Assembly (NCBI GenBank): GCA_036244855.1
Contig: BQKZ01000102.1
Coordinates: forward strand, 197,575 to 261,574
DNA from: Temnopleurus reevesii
Lineage: Eukaryota; Echinodermata; Echinoidea; Temnopleuroida; Temnopleuridae
Reading direction: 5' to 3'
Length of the DNA: 64,000 bases
Positions within the stretch are counted from its first letter, which is position 1. Every line of letters begins with the position of its first letter. The translations under genes and the position numbers were made by a program. The notes beneath the pieces are model-generated. The model had not been told where the DNA came from. It searched no databases and saw nothing but the letters and a program-made list of their open reading frames with translations. Shown in pieces: positions 47,100 through 60,747 of the stretch.

Positions 47100-48597
47100 T
47101 CGTGTTTAGAGTAATTAGGAGAGAGGATAGGGTTGGTGGAGGGGGGATATGCATGGGTAGGGAAAGTTAGGAGCAAATAATGGAAAGTGACATGTGTTGA
47201 TTCAACACAGACTTTGCTCAACATTTAGGATATAGTGGTGCTGTGACATATTACAATTTTCACTCTGCCATATGTTTGTACAAATTTGTTGGAAAAAGGA
47301 TGGAGTGCTGCAGCTATCCTAGCTCCCCCCCCCCTTCCTTTCTGGTTCCGTGGTCCTTGAAAAAGAATGAGGGTATTGAATATTGAGCACTATCCATTTA
47401 GAATTATTATTGTTTCTTTATGTTTTTCTCTTCCTGTAGATTGGTTGGAAACTCTGCAGATTCCAAGAAAGCAAGTTAGAATTTTGGTGAGTTCAAAACT
47501 TCAAATCAGGTTTTATCATACTGTACAATACACTATTAACATCAATAATGATACAAAATCCATTAAAATATACAAAACTTATTTGGGAAATACTCCAATG
47601 GAAAAGGGATGCAGCATTTTAGCTTGTTATTTAGATTTCCAGACCAATGATTAAAAGTACTGTTTGACATGACATTCACCCAAGAACTTCTCATTGAAGA
47701 AATTCTTTTAAGAAAGAGGGTGTATTAATTTCTTAAAGGGCCTCATGGTCATAGACTTTGGGGTCTTACAAATTTTTCGAACTTGGAAGGAACTCCCCCT
47801 CCACTGAAGTCTAATTGTTAAAATGTACAATACCAGATTGTCCTCACTTGTCTTAGTAAAAAGATCACACATCATATCTTCACCACATTTCATTATTTTT
47901 CACTCCTTACTAGGATAAAACCTACTCTTCCTGTTACAATTTTTAATTTACCTGTCCACTGGAAAATTTGGGACAATGGGGTCCCAATGGGATCACTGAT
48001 TGGACCCTATATACTTGCACTTTAATAGCTAAATGAATATTGGTGAATGAGATGATAAAGAAGGCAGTACACCTTAATAAAAACTCTGGGAATCAATTCG
48101 CTTTTATTTTCTTGAAAGGCAACCTTACATTTGTGTGTCCTTATTCTTTTGTGTTAGAATTAATGAAAAAATTGAGCCTTTGTCTGATCCTATTTCCATT
48201 CTTCAATGAGATGTTGATTAAATTACATTTTGAATGCTCATGGATGACAGCTGCAATGCAAGCTCTAGGAAACATACAGTTTATTTTCTTAAAGGGCATC
48301 ACATTCAGATATCCTGATCGTTGCACATTTGCGAAGGGGAAGGAAGACAATGGATTTGTATATAATCCTGTGTTTGTATTTCTGGAAAGAGGAGATATGA
48401 TTCAATGACTGTTCTCAAGCGCTTGAAGATCTTGGGGAAATAGGATGGTGTTTTGTCCCAACAAGATATCATATTCATGCATGCCCTCTCAACAAGATGT
48501 TGGTATCACGAGGGGTTATAAATAATACTGGTAATATATAATAAAAGAAATGAAAAAAAAAATAGAGGCCAGCAAAGAATCCAATTCTCACACATAT

Positions 48598-48734
48598 TGG
48601 GAGTGTTGCACGAAACATTCTCAGGCACAAGTTCACTGATAACCCATTGAAGCAAGTATCAAGCATGATAATACATGCTTCAATGGGACATTGTCAGTCT
48701 TGTGCTAATGAAGGTTTTGTGCAATCTGGGCCCC
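48598..48734. mobile_element. Hairpin MITE, ~137 bases
   Basis: Two arms of ~55 bases pair imperfectly (TGTTGCACGAAAC..CCCATTGAAGCAAGTA against ATTGCACAAAAC..CCCATTGAAGCATGTA). The ends are GGGAG/GGGCC. No coding capacity. Confidence 0.7.
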
Positions 48735-49196
48735 CTGATTAGGATGATGGATGAATAATGATCCCTGAAGGATAGCAGGAAGTTGTTGACTCAGTGCTGC
48801 CCTTTTCCTTGAGACAGCTTCTTTCAGTGGATGCGCCTCAAGGTCTTTGTGATGTCTGAGAATGCTAGACCTTTTCTCACCCAAATGTCATGTTATTTCT
48901 CATTACTTGACACACTTTTACATTTCGTATTATGATTCTTCTTAGCAAAAAATCATTGATGTAAAATTCGTGGCAAAGGGAGATATACAAAAGGAAATAT
49001 GAAGCAAAGAATAAAATAGAATAATGAAGCACCCCTGTTTATAAAGAGAAAAAAGATATATCAGTTTCTTAATTGTACTCTTTACAATTGGTAGTATTAG
49101 ATAAAGATAAAAATAAATAAGGGAATAGAATAAGAATAATAAAGTACCTCCATTTATAAATAGATATAACCTATACATCATTTTTATTTATATTCT

Positions 49197-49412
49197 ACTA
49201 GGCAATATGACCCGTTGTTGTGACGGAGGGGGAGGGGGGGGGGTCCAAATCGGTCCATGGAGTCCAGAGATATGATAAATTGACCTTTGACCCGAGTGAC
49301 CTTGACCTTTCACAAAACCAACCCCTCAAGGGCAATTCTGGGGTTCCCCTACATACACCCACCAAGTTTGGTCAAGATCCGTCAAAGGACCTCGTAGACA
49401 GACAGACAGACA
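49197..49412 (+). repeat. Dispersed repeat with GACCTTTGACC motifs and GACA tail
   Basis: A block with TGACCTTTGACCCGAGTGAC, CTTGACCTTTCACAAAACCA, CACCAAGTTTGGTCAAGATC and a (GACA)n tail. Similar blocks are common in marine invertebrate genomes, which I recall but could not check. The first motif resembles a DR1/half-site array for nuclear receptors. Confidence 0.6.
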
Positions 49413-49660
49413 AACCTTTCTCGAATTATAGTATGATTACAGTGGGTAGTATTAAACAAGGAATATAAATGTTGAAAATAAATCAATATTGCTCGGTTCT
49501 GACATTTCAAAATGTCAAATTATGAGGATTTGGAATTGACTAATTAAAAACTTGTTGTACCTGTGTTTTGAGCTTTACAGAAGTTAAATTCTGTCCCTTT
49601 CACACAATGCCCTTCATCATGAAACATCGCTTTACATTGCTTTTAATTAGGAACATAATA

Positions 49661-49813
49661 TAAACTATTTCCGAAAAATTAAGTCGAACGCAGACAATAG
49701 ATCCATATGCCGGGTATTCAACTGTGTGGACACAACAAAGACAAGCTGGTTCCGATTTCAATAGCATTTCAAAGGAGCATTGAATTTGCGTTCGACTTTT
49801 CGGAAATAGTTTA
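49661..49813. mobile_element. TA-target hairpin MITE, copy 2
   Basis: Inverted ends TAAACTATTTCCGAAAA (each ~30 bases, including GTCGAACGCA) are flanked by TA on both sides. This fits a Tc1/mariner-type non-autonomous element, 153 bases long. Confidence 0.8.
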
Positions 49814-50425
49814 TATCGTATTTAGGGATGTTGTGCAAAAGGAGCTTATGCCTCCATGTGATTTACTGGGTGGCAGCGGTGGGATTTTGAGATAATTTTT
49901 TTTTTTTACAAATCTTCTCAATTTCAAAGTGAGTAATTAATAACAAAACATATATCATTCATAAGACAGTGCCATATGCATGCAACATCAATTGATGTCT
50001 CATTTGCCCAATAAATTGAAAGCAGGTTTACGCATATTTCTATGGAAGCTACAGTGGCAATCATAATTGGATTGATTATTTGCTGCCATCATGATCGCGT
50101 TTGATATCATCATCATCAGCTTCGTCATCATTCGTTGAAGCGACTGCTCAGGTAAGTGTGACAAATCATTTACTTTGCTCAAAATTATATTATGTACTTG
50201 GGAGTGATACAAGTCATAATTGTTGTAATAATATCATTAGTGGCCTCTTTTGTGAATCATTCATGCAAGTACAGTATATATCTATAAAAACTATGTATAA
50301 AATGGTAGCTCTAAGATAAATTTACTCTTTAGATTCTATAGTAATGTATAAAGGACGTCTTACAGCTTTTTTTGTTACATTAGATCTAAAGCAGCCCCTT
50401 TAACCTATTCCTCATTCTGGTCTGA

Positions 50426-50671
50426 AGGCTGACTTACACCTTTGCGTTTTTAGCCTGCGTCGGCCGACCATTTTTAGAAATTAAAAACGTTCCCTTGACG
50501 CACAAAGACGCAGGGCAAACGGTTGACTGATGCTTCGCGTACGCTCGTTGAGCGCAAGCCTAATGTCAGTCCACGGTCTGATCTGCGCATGCTGTCTGTT
50601 CAGGGAGCGTTTTTAATTTCCAAAAACGGTGGGCCAACGCAGACTAAAAACGCAAAGGTGTGAGTCCGCTT
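50426..50671. mobile_element. PIF/Harbinger-like MITE with ~70-base inverted repeats, 246 bases
   Basis: The arms (CACCTTTGCGTTTTTAG..TTTTTAGAAATTAAAAACG) match their reverse complements almost base for base. Flanking TGA occurs on both sides (50423-50425 and 50672-50674), a TNA target duplication. Confidence 0.85.
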
Positions 50672-53671
50672 TGAGAGATGTGATCTCAAAGATTGCTCAC
50701 AATTTTAATCACTGCGCCCAATGAAGCCAAGATGATGACAAGCTAGAGATAGGATAGCAATTTATTGGACCGTTCTGATTAACTTTCCATATGTCTACTT
50801 TATTTCTTGACCCAAAGACACAATTGGTGCACTATGATTTTGCCATGAGGGATATGTTATGTTTTTAAAAGCGCATTAACCTACACAAAGGTTTACTTTT
50901 TTGTAATCATGTTTACTGTGGTATCAGTATACCATTGTTATTGCTCTTTAAAGTCACATTTCCTAGTTATAATTAGAATAAGATATACCAAGTAAAGGTA
51001 ATTCTAATGAATGTATGTGATTAATTCATGTCTTAAATATATGTCATTTAATATATGTCATTTAGATAATATTACATTGGCCTTTTAATAATTTCAGATT
51101 TATTTTTAACCATACAAGTGATTGTGTTAAAGAAAATGTCATAAATTAGAATTCATATTGGCCATACCTATTCGTTTTTGATGTCCTTTGGATTACAAAA
51201 GTAATGAAAATGCATGTATTGTTTTTCAACGGATTAAAATGCTCTTCCATGCATTCATGCATTTAGCTTAAATAGTTAATTTGAACAGTAAAAAGAATGA
51301 TTAATTTTTGAAGATTATATTAGGTTCTTATTATGGCCTATGGTGGCCAATCATATCTACTCAAACTATACAGAATTCATGCAGGAGTTTGCAGGGAAAT
51401 ATACCAAAAAGTGAGTTTGTGAAAATGCAGACTGTTCACACTAGCTGTAGCATGAATAGAAGGCAAGTGATCCAGGAGTAATTCAAACACAGGTTTCGTG
51501 TTTCATGTCTCACTTTTGGAACAATATCGCTCATGCCATGTGTGAGAGTCAAGGTCAGAAAGTGTGGAGTTTCACATCAGTATTTCTCAAAGGTGTACCC
51601 CTTTTGTGTTATTTTTTGTGCAATGAAGAATAGGTACCTGCAAAGCAACGCTGAATGGGGAATATTGTGAATTGATGTGTGATTATTTTTGGAGGTTAAA
51701 CATTCCTGTGAAAATTCTCACTTATGAATTAAATGTGGCGTGTGCAGAAATATAGCTTGCTTCAAATAATGGAATTCAACTATTTCATGGATTTGATTCT
51801 TTTTATGTATGTTTGCAGCACAGTTAATAAATAGACTGTTCACATATGTTATAAATAGAAAGATTAGATAATATACTCAATCCAAAGCACTCCTTTAGTT
51901 TGAGTAAAACAGAAATATAGAAAGAGAAATAATTGATAAACAATAATAGCGAGTAGAAGGCTTCATGGTAAAGAAAATTACTCATTGTACTAGAAAGCAT
52001 CATTTGTAACATTGGATGAATCAAAAGTGAAAGATTGTAAATTATGCATATCAAAATCACCTTTCAATTCTTTGTAATTGAATTATAATAAATATTTTTA
52101 ATCATACCCCTGAACTGATAAGAGTGATATGATGATAAATATGATATGAATAATCTTCTTAGCAATATTTAAAAGATAAGCCCACCCACTCGCCCACTTG
52201 ATATGTGTAATTTATGTTGACACTAGAAATATGTAGGTGTTTAATGGGTTCAAAGATTATTTTATATCATTTTAATACTTGAAGCTTGAGTATTGTGCAA
52301 GCTCTATGTTAACAGTATGAATATTCTGACTGAAAAATGGCGACCTGAATATGGTTTATGATATTTTGCAATAAAACTCTGACCCGGGGATATTATGGAG
52401 ATATTTCCATTTTCATTTTTACTTTTTAATTGTAGTTTTGTCTAGAAATATTATTTTTATCATGTCCGTTAGCTTTTATCTAAGGAGATTGATATTTACC
52501 AGGTAATTATTAGTTTGATAAGTACGAGGTGTACTTTGCTTGAAATAAAAACATAATCTTGGTTTTTATTAAACTCTGTTTTATTAGGGATTTCTTTCCT
52601 TCATTATATGAAAGATGACATTCAAAACTATTGATCATTGATTAAACACATTATATTGACCTACAAGTATAGTATTTGTTTTTCTGGTTTTCAATCTTGG
52701 GCAAACGTTAGGAAAGTCAAGTGTCTTATGTCCTAACAAGTTGAATGTCAAAGGTTTTTTTGCCCTTTCCTCACTAATTGTAAAGGATCAGCTGAAATTG
52801 TTTTCATAGTCTAAATTCTCAAACAGTAGAATGCATCTGACCTTTTAAGAACATTTATAACTTGTGTAACTAAGAACAAGCTGTCTTAAATAGAAGACTA
52901 GGTCAAGATAATTAACATACCTCCAAGCTTGAAGTACATATGTAGAGGGAGTGTTTATGAATTAATGAGAGAAAGACAAACAAATTGTTGTCAATTAGAT
53001 AGATTAAACAACCAGATGGGGATTGAGATAGATGCATTGCTTTAGCTTGTTTCAAGTTTGGGAAGTTTCTGCTTATCCCACCATCATATATATTTTTCTC
53101 CTTGGGTGCTACATTGCCTTGACTTCTAATATTACACCAATCATAATTTTTGTTATTTTTTATGAGACCGTTTTGATTTTGTTTAACTATCTCTTGAAGG
53201 TACTGCTGTATAAGCTGAAATTTTCATACTGAATATATTTTAGCAAATTTCGCGGTTTTGACCTCGCAAAAATTTCCACTCTGCCTGATGCACATTCATA
53301 TGTACACAAATACTGTAAAAAATGTAAAATTAACAAACTGGTCCGAAATCATGAAAATATCTGACCTGAAAATATTGTGTTTTACAGTATTCAATTTATA
53401 TGCAGAAACAGTGATTTTGTCAGATCATAGAGATACAAACAATGGTCAGATATAGAGAAGCAAGCAAAGATAAAGGGGAGGACAAGATCAGTAACATTTT
53501 AGTTTGCTGTTACATGTAAGCGAGAGGTCAAGAGATGTAAAGACCATATCAAGCCAATGAGTAATTTCAAACTTCGTAGTGACAGATGGGGGCTTGTCTG
53601 TGCTATATTGGCATTTCACCATGGACCTAGAACGCTGATTGATTTCACCCACACTTTGTCCACCTCCTATT

Positions 53672-53694
53672 NNNNNNNNNNNNNNNNNNNNNNN
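53672..53694. other. Assembly gap (23 N)
   Basis: A short run of N between CACCTCCTATT and CCCCCGCCC, probably at a C-rich low-complexity stretch. Confidence 0.99.
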
Positions 53695-54150
53695 CCCCCG
53701 CCCTCTAAATCATTCCACCCCTCCTGTATGTAGATCCTCCTCACAAATATAATGTATGCACTGTTATATAATCCCTATCTATCACTATAGCCATTGATCG
53801 CAAGAACATGTTACAGACAGTGTTAATCTTAAATTCAAACATATTGGTTGATATCAATTGAATCTAGTTTGACCCAGGAAATGTTACATAGATGTGCTAA
53901 ACAGGAATTTCCTTCTGGGGTATTTTCTTTGATAGACTGTTACAATATGTGGCCAGAATAGTTTATTTCCAATGTGGAACTAATTATTGTTATGCCAATG
54001 TTACAAAATGAAATGATGTATGTAAATAGATATGCATTTAGAACCAATATTCATATGAATCATAAATTATTATTTTCAATAATCCATGCCATAATTTTAT
54101 TATTATCTGGAATGAAACAGAAGAAAAAATAGAAACATAGCCATTGCAAT

Positions 54151-54330
54151 ACAGGAAAACCTGTCTATATAGGCCACTGTCTATAGAGACCACCTGTCTA
54201 TAGTGGCCACGTAAGTTGATTCCCTCCAGGTGGAAATACATGTTATAGAACTTGTCTATGGAGGCCACCTGTCTACAGTGGCCACTTTTTCTGTTTCCCT
54301 TGGGATGGCCTCTGTAGACAGGTTTGACTG
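54151..54330. mobile_element. Pogo/Tigger-like MITE, 180 bases
   Basis: It is flanked by TA on both sides. The right end reads inward CAGTCAAACCTGTCTACAGA and the left CAGGAAAACCTGTCTATATA. Internally, CCTGTCTATAGTGGCCAC-type motifs repeat about four times. It lies ~270 bases upstream of the candidate TATA box at 54598. Confidence 0.75.
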
Positions 54331-54597
54331 TATATATAAGAATTTTCCCCTTATTCTCCTGTCAATAAGGAAAAAGGTGACCTATACTGCTATCTACAAA
54401 TAATTTAGAAAGCATCTTCTCTTCCTTGGCCTTTGAGATTTAAATCACAAAAACACTGTTTGACAAGTCTAACTCTAAACCAAACAAAGTTCAACCCATG
54501 TTTGAAAAGTCATAAGCCACACCCACTACGGTGTCCTGTTCTTTCATAGCAACTAGTTGTATTGAATCAGAGGTGAACTTTGTGTTGATATCACTGC

Positions 54598-54718
54598 TAT
54601 AAAGTCGAGGGCTCATCTTCACATATTCTCCCATTCATTTTGGCCCAGATATTTTGATTGGGTGTATCTGCATAGTTCAATCTTGGATCTAGGACATATT
54701 TATACAATACAATTGCAG
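54598..54718 (+). promoter_or_regulatory. Candidate promoter (TATAAAG) and non-coding first exon of the small membrane protein gene
   Basis: TATAAAG at 54598-54604 is followed by an ATG-free stretch that ends at a good donor (TTGCAG|GTATGTG, exon end 54718). Splicing to 60659 would give a leader without upstream ATG. A second possible first exon ends at a GCTCAG|GTAAGTG donor at 50152. Both are predictions that need transcript data. Confidence 0.35.
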
Positions 54719-57700
54719 GTATGTGTTAATTTTTGTCAAAGTTTACAATATATGTTATTTAGCGTATTCCGTGGACTTATTTTGTATTCAGCAGAGCTTA
54801 AATAGTGATAAGTAATTAATTGATTAATAGGTAAAACCGGTATTTTACCCCTTTGTGCATTAAATTTAGCATGTTATTAGACTTAGGAGCATGCAGATCT
54901 GCAGTTATAAACAATGATTTCTTTAACATGCTCATGCAGTGATCATGTTGTTTCCAGGTAAACAAGTTTATTTAGCGCATTCTGTGTGCTTCTTTTGTAT
55001 TTTATCCCTTTTTGCAATGTATTTAGCATGTTATTAAATTTTGGAGCATGCAGAGTTGCAGCTATAAACAATGAATTGTTCAGCATGATCATGCAGTGAT
55101 CATTTTGTTTTCAGGTGAACAGGTTCTTTTTGGATATATTGATGTAATTCCAATGTGATAATTGTACTAATGCATATAGGGGATATCTTAATTTATATGT
55201 ATAAATCAAATTTTAGAATATGTATGGCATCTGTTTTCTACTTTACCTTTTGGACATACTTGTTGCTCTGAAAAAAGATACTTTGAGCATTCCATAATTG
55301 TTTGGTTGATATTGCCCAATTGTTTGCATTGTTTGCATTGATTCGATTTTTAGGGAATAATGAAAAAAGACATTTACATTCACGAAGTTAGTCAAAACTA
55401 CTGCAGATGTTCCTCCAGTTCTAAATTCAATTATTAGCATGTCTGGTAGAAATATGATAGAATAAACAAATTATAGCCTACAATTGTTTGATTCAATTTC
55501 ATGAACATATTTTTGCACAATTCATTAATGATCAAATGGTTGGTATATGTTAATATGATATGATGAAATTTGAAGAGAATTAATGAAGATTATTTCTTAT
55601 TATTCTGTGCGCTAAATGAGGCAACTTCCAAATCGTCACATTCAGAACATTGATGCTCTGGTGACCTTTAATGTGCTATTTAACTAATATCACATGGGAG
55701 CAAATGACTCCACCAGACGAAGATGCGCCTGTTTCTTTCTTGAAATGTGAAAATAGAATTGCACTTTACTGGAAAAGGGCACATGGAAAGGTCCTGCTTC
55801 TGAATATAGCCAAATCATTTCCTTCCTTTGAAGATAGCCAGTCATTCTCATCATGTTTGTCTCCCCATTTTAATACAAAATAGCTCATCTTCATTCAATT
55901 TTACAAAATGTAGATCAGAAAATTAGACATTGATTAATTGTGTTGTCTAGGTTGTTTAAGTAAATTAAATCAAGTTATATTCTGATTACCCTGTCTTTGT
56001 GTCTGAGAAAAAGAGGAAGCATCTGTTATCATTAGCCGAAAAGAGTAAAGAGGTGCACCTGTTTCCATTAGCCTTACTCTTCAAAAAAATTAACCCATTT
56101 CTTCTTGAAGGCCTTTCCCTCTGCAAGGGACAGGCTGGATTATTTCATGCATTGGTTACAAATGAAAATGGGAAATGTCCAGCTTAAAAAAAATAAACAG
56201 GGTATTTAGTTAGTGTGAACATTTTTGCAAAAAATAAAAACAATATTTCAAATAAAAACAGTTATTTGCAATGTGAGGCTAGCTCTATAAAGGTCCCTAT
56301 TATTCTATTTTACTTCATTTTATCTGCCTCCAAATGGAATAATTTTGATCAATTAATACTCTATAAGCTTATTTAATCATACCTAACTTGTATATCATAT
56401 TGCAGTATAATTGTATATAGATATTATATGCGAAAACCAAGATAGAAATACATTTATATTTTTAACGGATATTGTAAAAGTTTGTTGTATAATCGTCAAT
56501 TTTAACAGCGTTAGGTGATATATTATACAAGAACCTTCTGCACTATTTTTCCATTATAAAAGTTCTCATTTTCCAACAATTTTTTCTAATAATTTATGTC
56601 AATTGGTTTGATACAGATACATTTTTTTCAAGGAATAGAATTATACTGGTGTTGTCACTATGCAGATTGATTACCCTTTAAATATTTGGTCACTCTAAGA
56701 ACTTTTTGCCTGATACAGTACTTTGTTTATAGCCCCCTTCATTAATGAACAAATCGTCCCAAATACTCAATCGCAGTCTCTATAATCGAAACGTACACTG
56801 TATTACATCCTTCCTGCCACAAAACACATGACCTGTACCCATGACATTGACTATTGGTTAATCTTGTGATTACAGAGGAAGAGACCATGAACTTTGGTAA
56901 CGTATGTACTTCGCAAATTAGGAAACACATTGTGTAAATTTGTTAGGGACAGAAGGCACTAAATCATGCAATGTTGTGTGTAATAAGAGCCCTTCTAGCT
57001 CTCCCATATTTCAGGGGATAAGACGTTAGTCAAACAAAATGACTGAATCATTGTATAGGAATTTTTATGGATATTTATTATGCATATTTTCTTTTACTAT
57101 TATTGGTGCCCAATTGTGTTAGATAACTGTTATCATTCAAAGCTTTTAGGTGGTAAGTTATCATGAGAGTACAATAGTTTATCACACAAAATGTGCATTT
57201 TGAAAGTGTTCTGGTGTCATTTTCAGCATAATGTTTCTGGAATGTTTTAGCTTGCCATCTTAGTTTGTCATGCACTGTTTAGCGCATTTATCCATTGATT
57301 TTGAAAGATAAAATTGCAATAAATATAGTTCAGATTTGTTGATTTTGTTACCCACCATGGTCATTATTGACTGGTCCCAGATTGGTATAAGAGTATGAAG
57401 ATAGGTGTGAGGCTAGTTAATTATTGCCAGATACTAGGTCATTAAGGCTGACCATAGACTACTCTACGGCAAGTTAGATAAAGTATTGTATGTATTTATT
57501 GACATTTTTTCGCATCAGATTGATATGATGAACAATATTGTTGTTTAATGTAGAGTGAAATCAAAACAGGAATATGCAGACAAAAGGTTTAATTCTATCT
57601 GAAATTAGGAGGAATATGAGGATTTCCAAATGGTTGTAACCCCGTAGCGTAATTTCAAAACCATTGATAGATTAGTATTAATTAATATTTTTCACCTAGT

Positions 57701-60658
57701 CCCCTAGATTATGAGTAATATATGGATTTGTAAAGACTGATGTTTGCTTGACATTTACACTCAGAATATCAATTGTGTCATGTAGGAAAATTGAATGTAA
57801 ATCCATCTTTTATTTCAACAAAAAAGTGCTGAGAAAATAATTTTGCCTTTTGTAGCGGTAATTCCATAAAAAAGGATATATCATAGACTGCACTTTGATT
57901 AACCTTTGCTAATTTTTGTTATTTCTTAATCAATATTAATGACAGTGATCAGTGAATTGATTTGGTATACACTTTGTTAATAATTAATAGGTAACGTATA
58001 GATTATCTCACTAGTTAATCAATACATAGGACAGTGAATAGTAAGTAGTGATTCTTCCCCTCAAGCATAATGCTATAAATCAGAATCAGAACTCAATTGA
58101 AATAAACTCGCCTTTTTTTTATAAAAGGGGACTGCACTCTGTGCATGATCACTGAAGCATGAACAGATGAATATCCAATTCATTCCCAACTTCTATCATA
58201 CTAGCTTATTCAGTTTAGCAGACTGCACATAATACTCTTTTTCGGTTTGAAATTATGAATGGGCCTTTGATCACTGAAATATTAAAATTTGATTCATGCC
58301 TCAGAGATTATAATTCAATTAACACATTATCCACTGGAATTAGGTGAGATCTATGCAAAACATATGAGAAGTTGAGATTTCAGCTGTAAGTAGGTTAATT
58401 AATTTCAACTTAATATATTTCCCGGGTTTCAGCCATATGGCTATAACCTTGGCTGTGCATTCTGTTGATACGTAACCATGGAGTTGCTATGTGGCGAAAA
58501 GGGTCGTGCCATGTGTAATAGCCATGGACTGTTCAAACAGAGTCTTTGCATTGGTATATATCATTATTCCTGCTTCAATGTGATCAATGATATGTGGTCA
58601 TATTGATTTGATGGGATAGGTGTTGGCGTTGGACTGCCATTCATTTGTTCATTAGGTCATTTGTCCGCTGTGCATTGAATAGAGTGCAACAGTAGTGTCT
58701 TTTACTCTATGTGAAATTAATCTGGGGATTATAGGTAAGCTGTTCACATGATTATATCACCATGAATATGATTATTCAGAATATGTATTTCTTTGTAGTA
58801 AAGTATGGATTGAAATCATGATCCAGATATATTTGAATCGTCATAGTGTCAAAGTGACATCATTATTGCAGCATACATACCAGGGACTGCTGAACATTTT
58901 GGAATGTGAAGGGTATGGGCTTGAGTTGTTTATATGCCTAATTTTAGCATTGCCATAATTTGTCATGTTTATTAAAAAAAATTAGGTATGTCATCCTCGT
59001 CAATGCATATATAAGGTTCTATTTCTGCTTGTCAAAAGGCATAATTTGATAATCAAAATTTCAAGATTGATATATACAGTAGTGTATAGGCTCCTTGATT
59101 TAACATGAACTTTTACAGATTTTTAAAATGTGAAATATTATCTTGCAAATACGTTAGAGCTTTAGAATAAGTTCAAATACTCTATACTTAAGACATGCAG
59201 TCTAAAATTTGAGACTATTCTACTTATGATATTGGAGATGATTGACGAAGTACAAACATACCTTTAATCAAGGATCAAATAGCTGCATTAACATTCTGAT
59301 AGGTAATGATAATGACGATATAATATTCATTTAACATTAGTTGATGCAGAGTTCTGTTATTGCAGTTGTTATATGTTTATCCTTCCCATTTAATGAACCC
59401 ATTTATGTTCTTAATCAACTTTTATTACAATGGATTATTCAATGTGCATACCAGTACAATGATCATGGACATTATTTACTACAAATATTCTAGCCACTAA
59501 TGAAATGCACTTTTCACCAGAGGAAGAATATTAAGAAATCATTGATTATTCTCATTAAAAACCTCATGTTTAAAATAGATTTGTGCATCACCAAGTGGAC
59601 TTATTGAAGTTAACATAGTTACTAACTCAATGATGAAGAAATCATGTAAACAAAAATTACATAACTGACTGATCGCTCAAAAATCTTTTTTTGACCTAGC
59701 TTATTAGAAGCTCTATTGTATGTGTAGATGAGCAGGTTGTATGATTAATTTACAGATTTATTCATTGTATTGTTATGATGTCCTACCAGTATATTTATTT
59801 AGTGTTTAAAAATGTCATTGGTCAACCACCACCCCATCATGGTAGTAACATTTAGAATTAAGCTAATGAAGGCCCTTGACTATGTTTCGAAATAATGCTT
59901 GCTAGTGATCTATTGGGAACTGCCTTTGTGAACTCCTGTTTGCTTAGGACACGCTTTGATCGGGAAGTGGTGATTACATTAAATGTATATAGATCTACAC
60001 CCCCCAAAAAGTAAAATGACAAAAATGACAAAATAGCAAAATGACAATATAATTGTCGTAAATGGTTGATATCTTCTATTAAAGCGCAATTAACACATTC
60101 TTAAATGCCCTCTGCTAAATTGTGCAAGTGACAAAAAGTAGCTTTCTAAAGTGGGTGGCAGCGGTGGGATTTCATTATCTAAAATTGAGTATGAGACTCA
60201 TAAGGCAACAGTAGATATTTCTTGATATCAATACTTTTCTTTCTGAATTGGATTATTCTTGAGATTGTTAAGATATATTCATTCTCTTCTGTTTACATTA
60301 TCTAGGTGCTGTGTAGCTTGACATTTGCAATAGAATTTGTTTAATTCTTGCGAATGCATTTCAATTATTGTTTCATGGTACCAGCCCTGCAGCACACCCA
60401 TAGGTTTTTCTGCAAGTATAGACCCAAATCCAGGTAGATTACTTGGTATGACCTATTCATGGAAGTATATGCGTATCGAGAGGCAGCTCGGAGATAATAG
60501 GTTGTTCTGCTTGTCTTTCCAATTTCGTTCCTTTTCTATTCTTATGTAATTTGGCTGAACTCATTCCATCACTGTAAACTTGAATATCATACAATTCCAA
60601 TACAAAAAAAAACCCAGATGTAACATTAAACCATCCTTTCCTGTTTACTATTTTGCAG
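54719..60658. other. Putative intron 1 of the small membrane protein gene
   Basis: About 5.9 kb of AT-rich DNA. It has a direct duplication at 54761-55130 and a 20-base SINE-head relic (GGGTGGCAGCGGTGGGATTT) at about 60153. No other exon is supported. Confidence 0.4.
54761..55130. repeat. Direct duplication (units ~210 and ~160 bases)
   Basis: ATTTAGCG(T/C)ATTC, TTTAGCATGTTATTA, GGAGCATGCAGA and CATGCAGTGATCAT recur in order at 54761-54971 and 54972-55130. Both units end in a (T/C)CAGGT(A/G)AACA motif that looks like acceptor plus donor. Confidence 0.8.
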
Positions 60659-60747
60659 ATTCATTGAATCCCTTGCAACACATCATCTACCTTGGGAACA
60701 CCTCGGTCTTTTCATCTCACAAAGAATCTAAAACACAAATTATAACA

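Larger units (their letters stand above)
40441..54597. other. Intergenic region without a supported gene
   Basis: About 14 kb between the divergent genes. Its contents are MITEs and dispersed repeats listed separately. A GC-richer stretch at about 44210-45130 (CGCGATCAAGAGGCGAGGCG, GTACGCGCAATAAGCGTAC) contains a (CA)n run at 44953 and could be a regulatory or unannotated promoter region. No exon-like frame in it convinces me. Confidence 0.6.

Noticed and set aside
48040..48408. 122-residue plus-strand frame, and similar frames at 47367-47654 and 62640-63035
   Set aside because: No domain, no splice or promoter context, and composition like the surrounding non-coding DNA.
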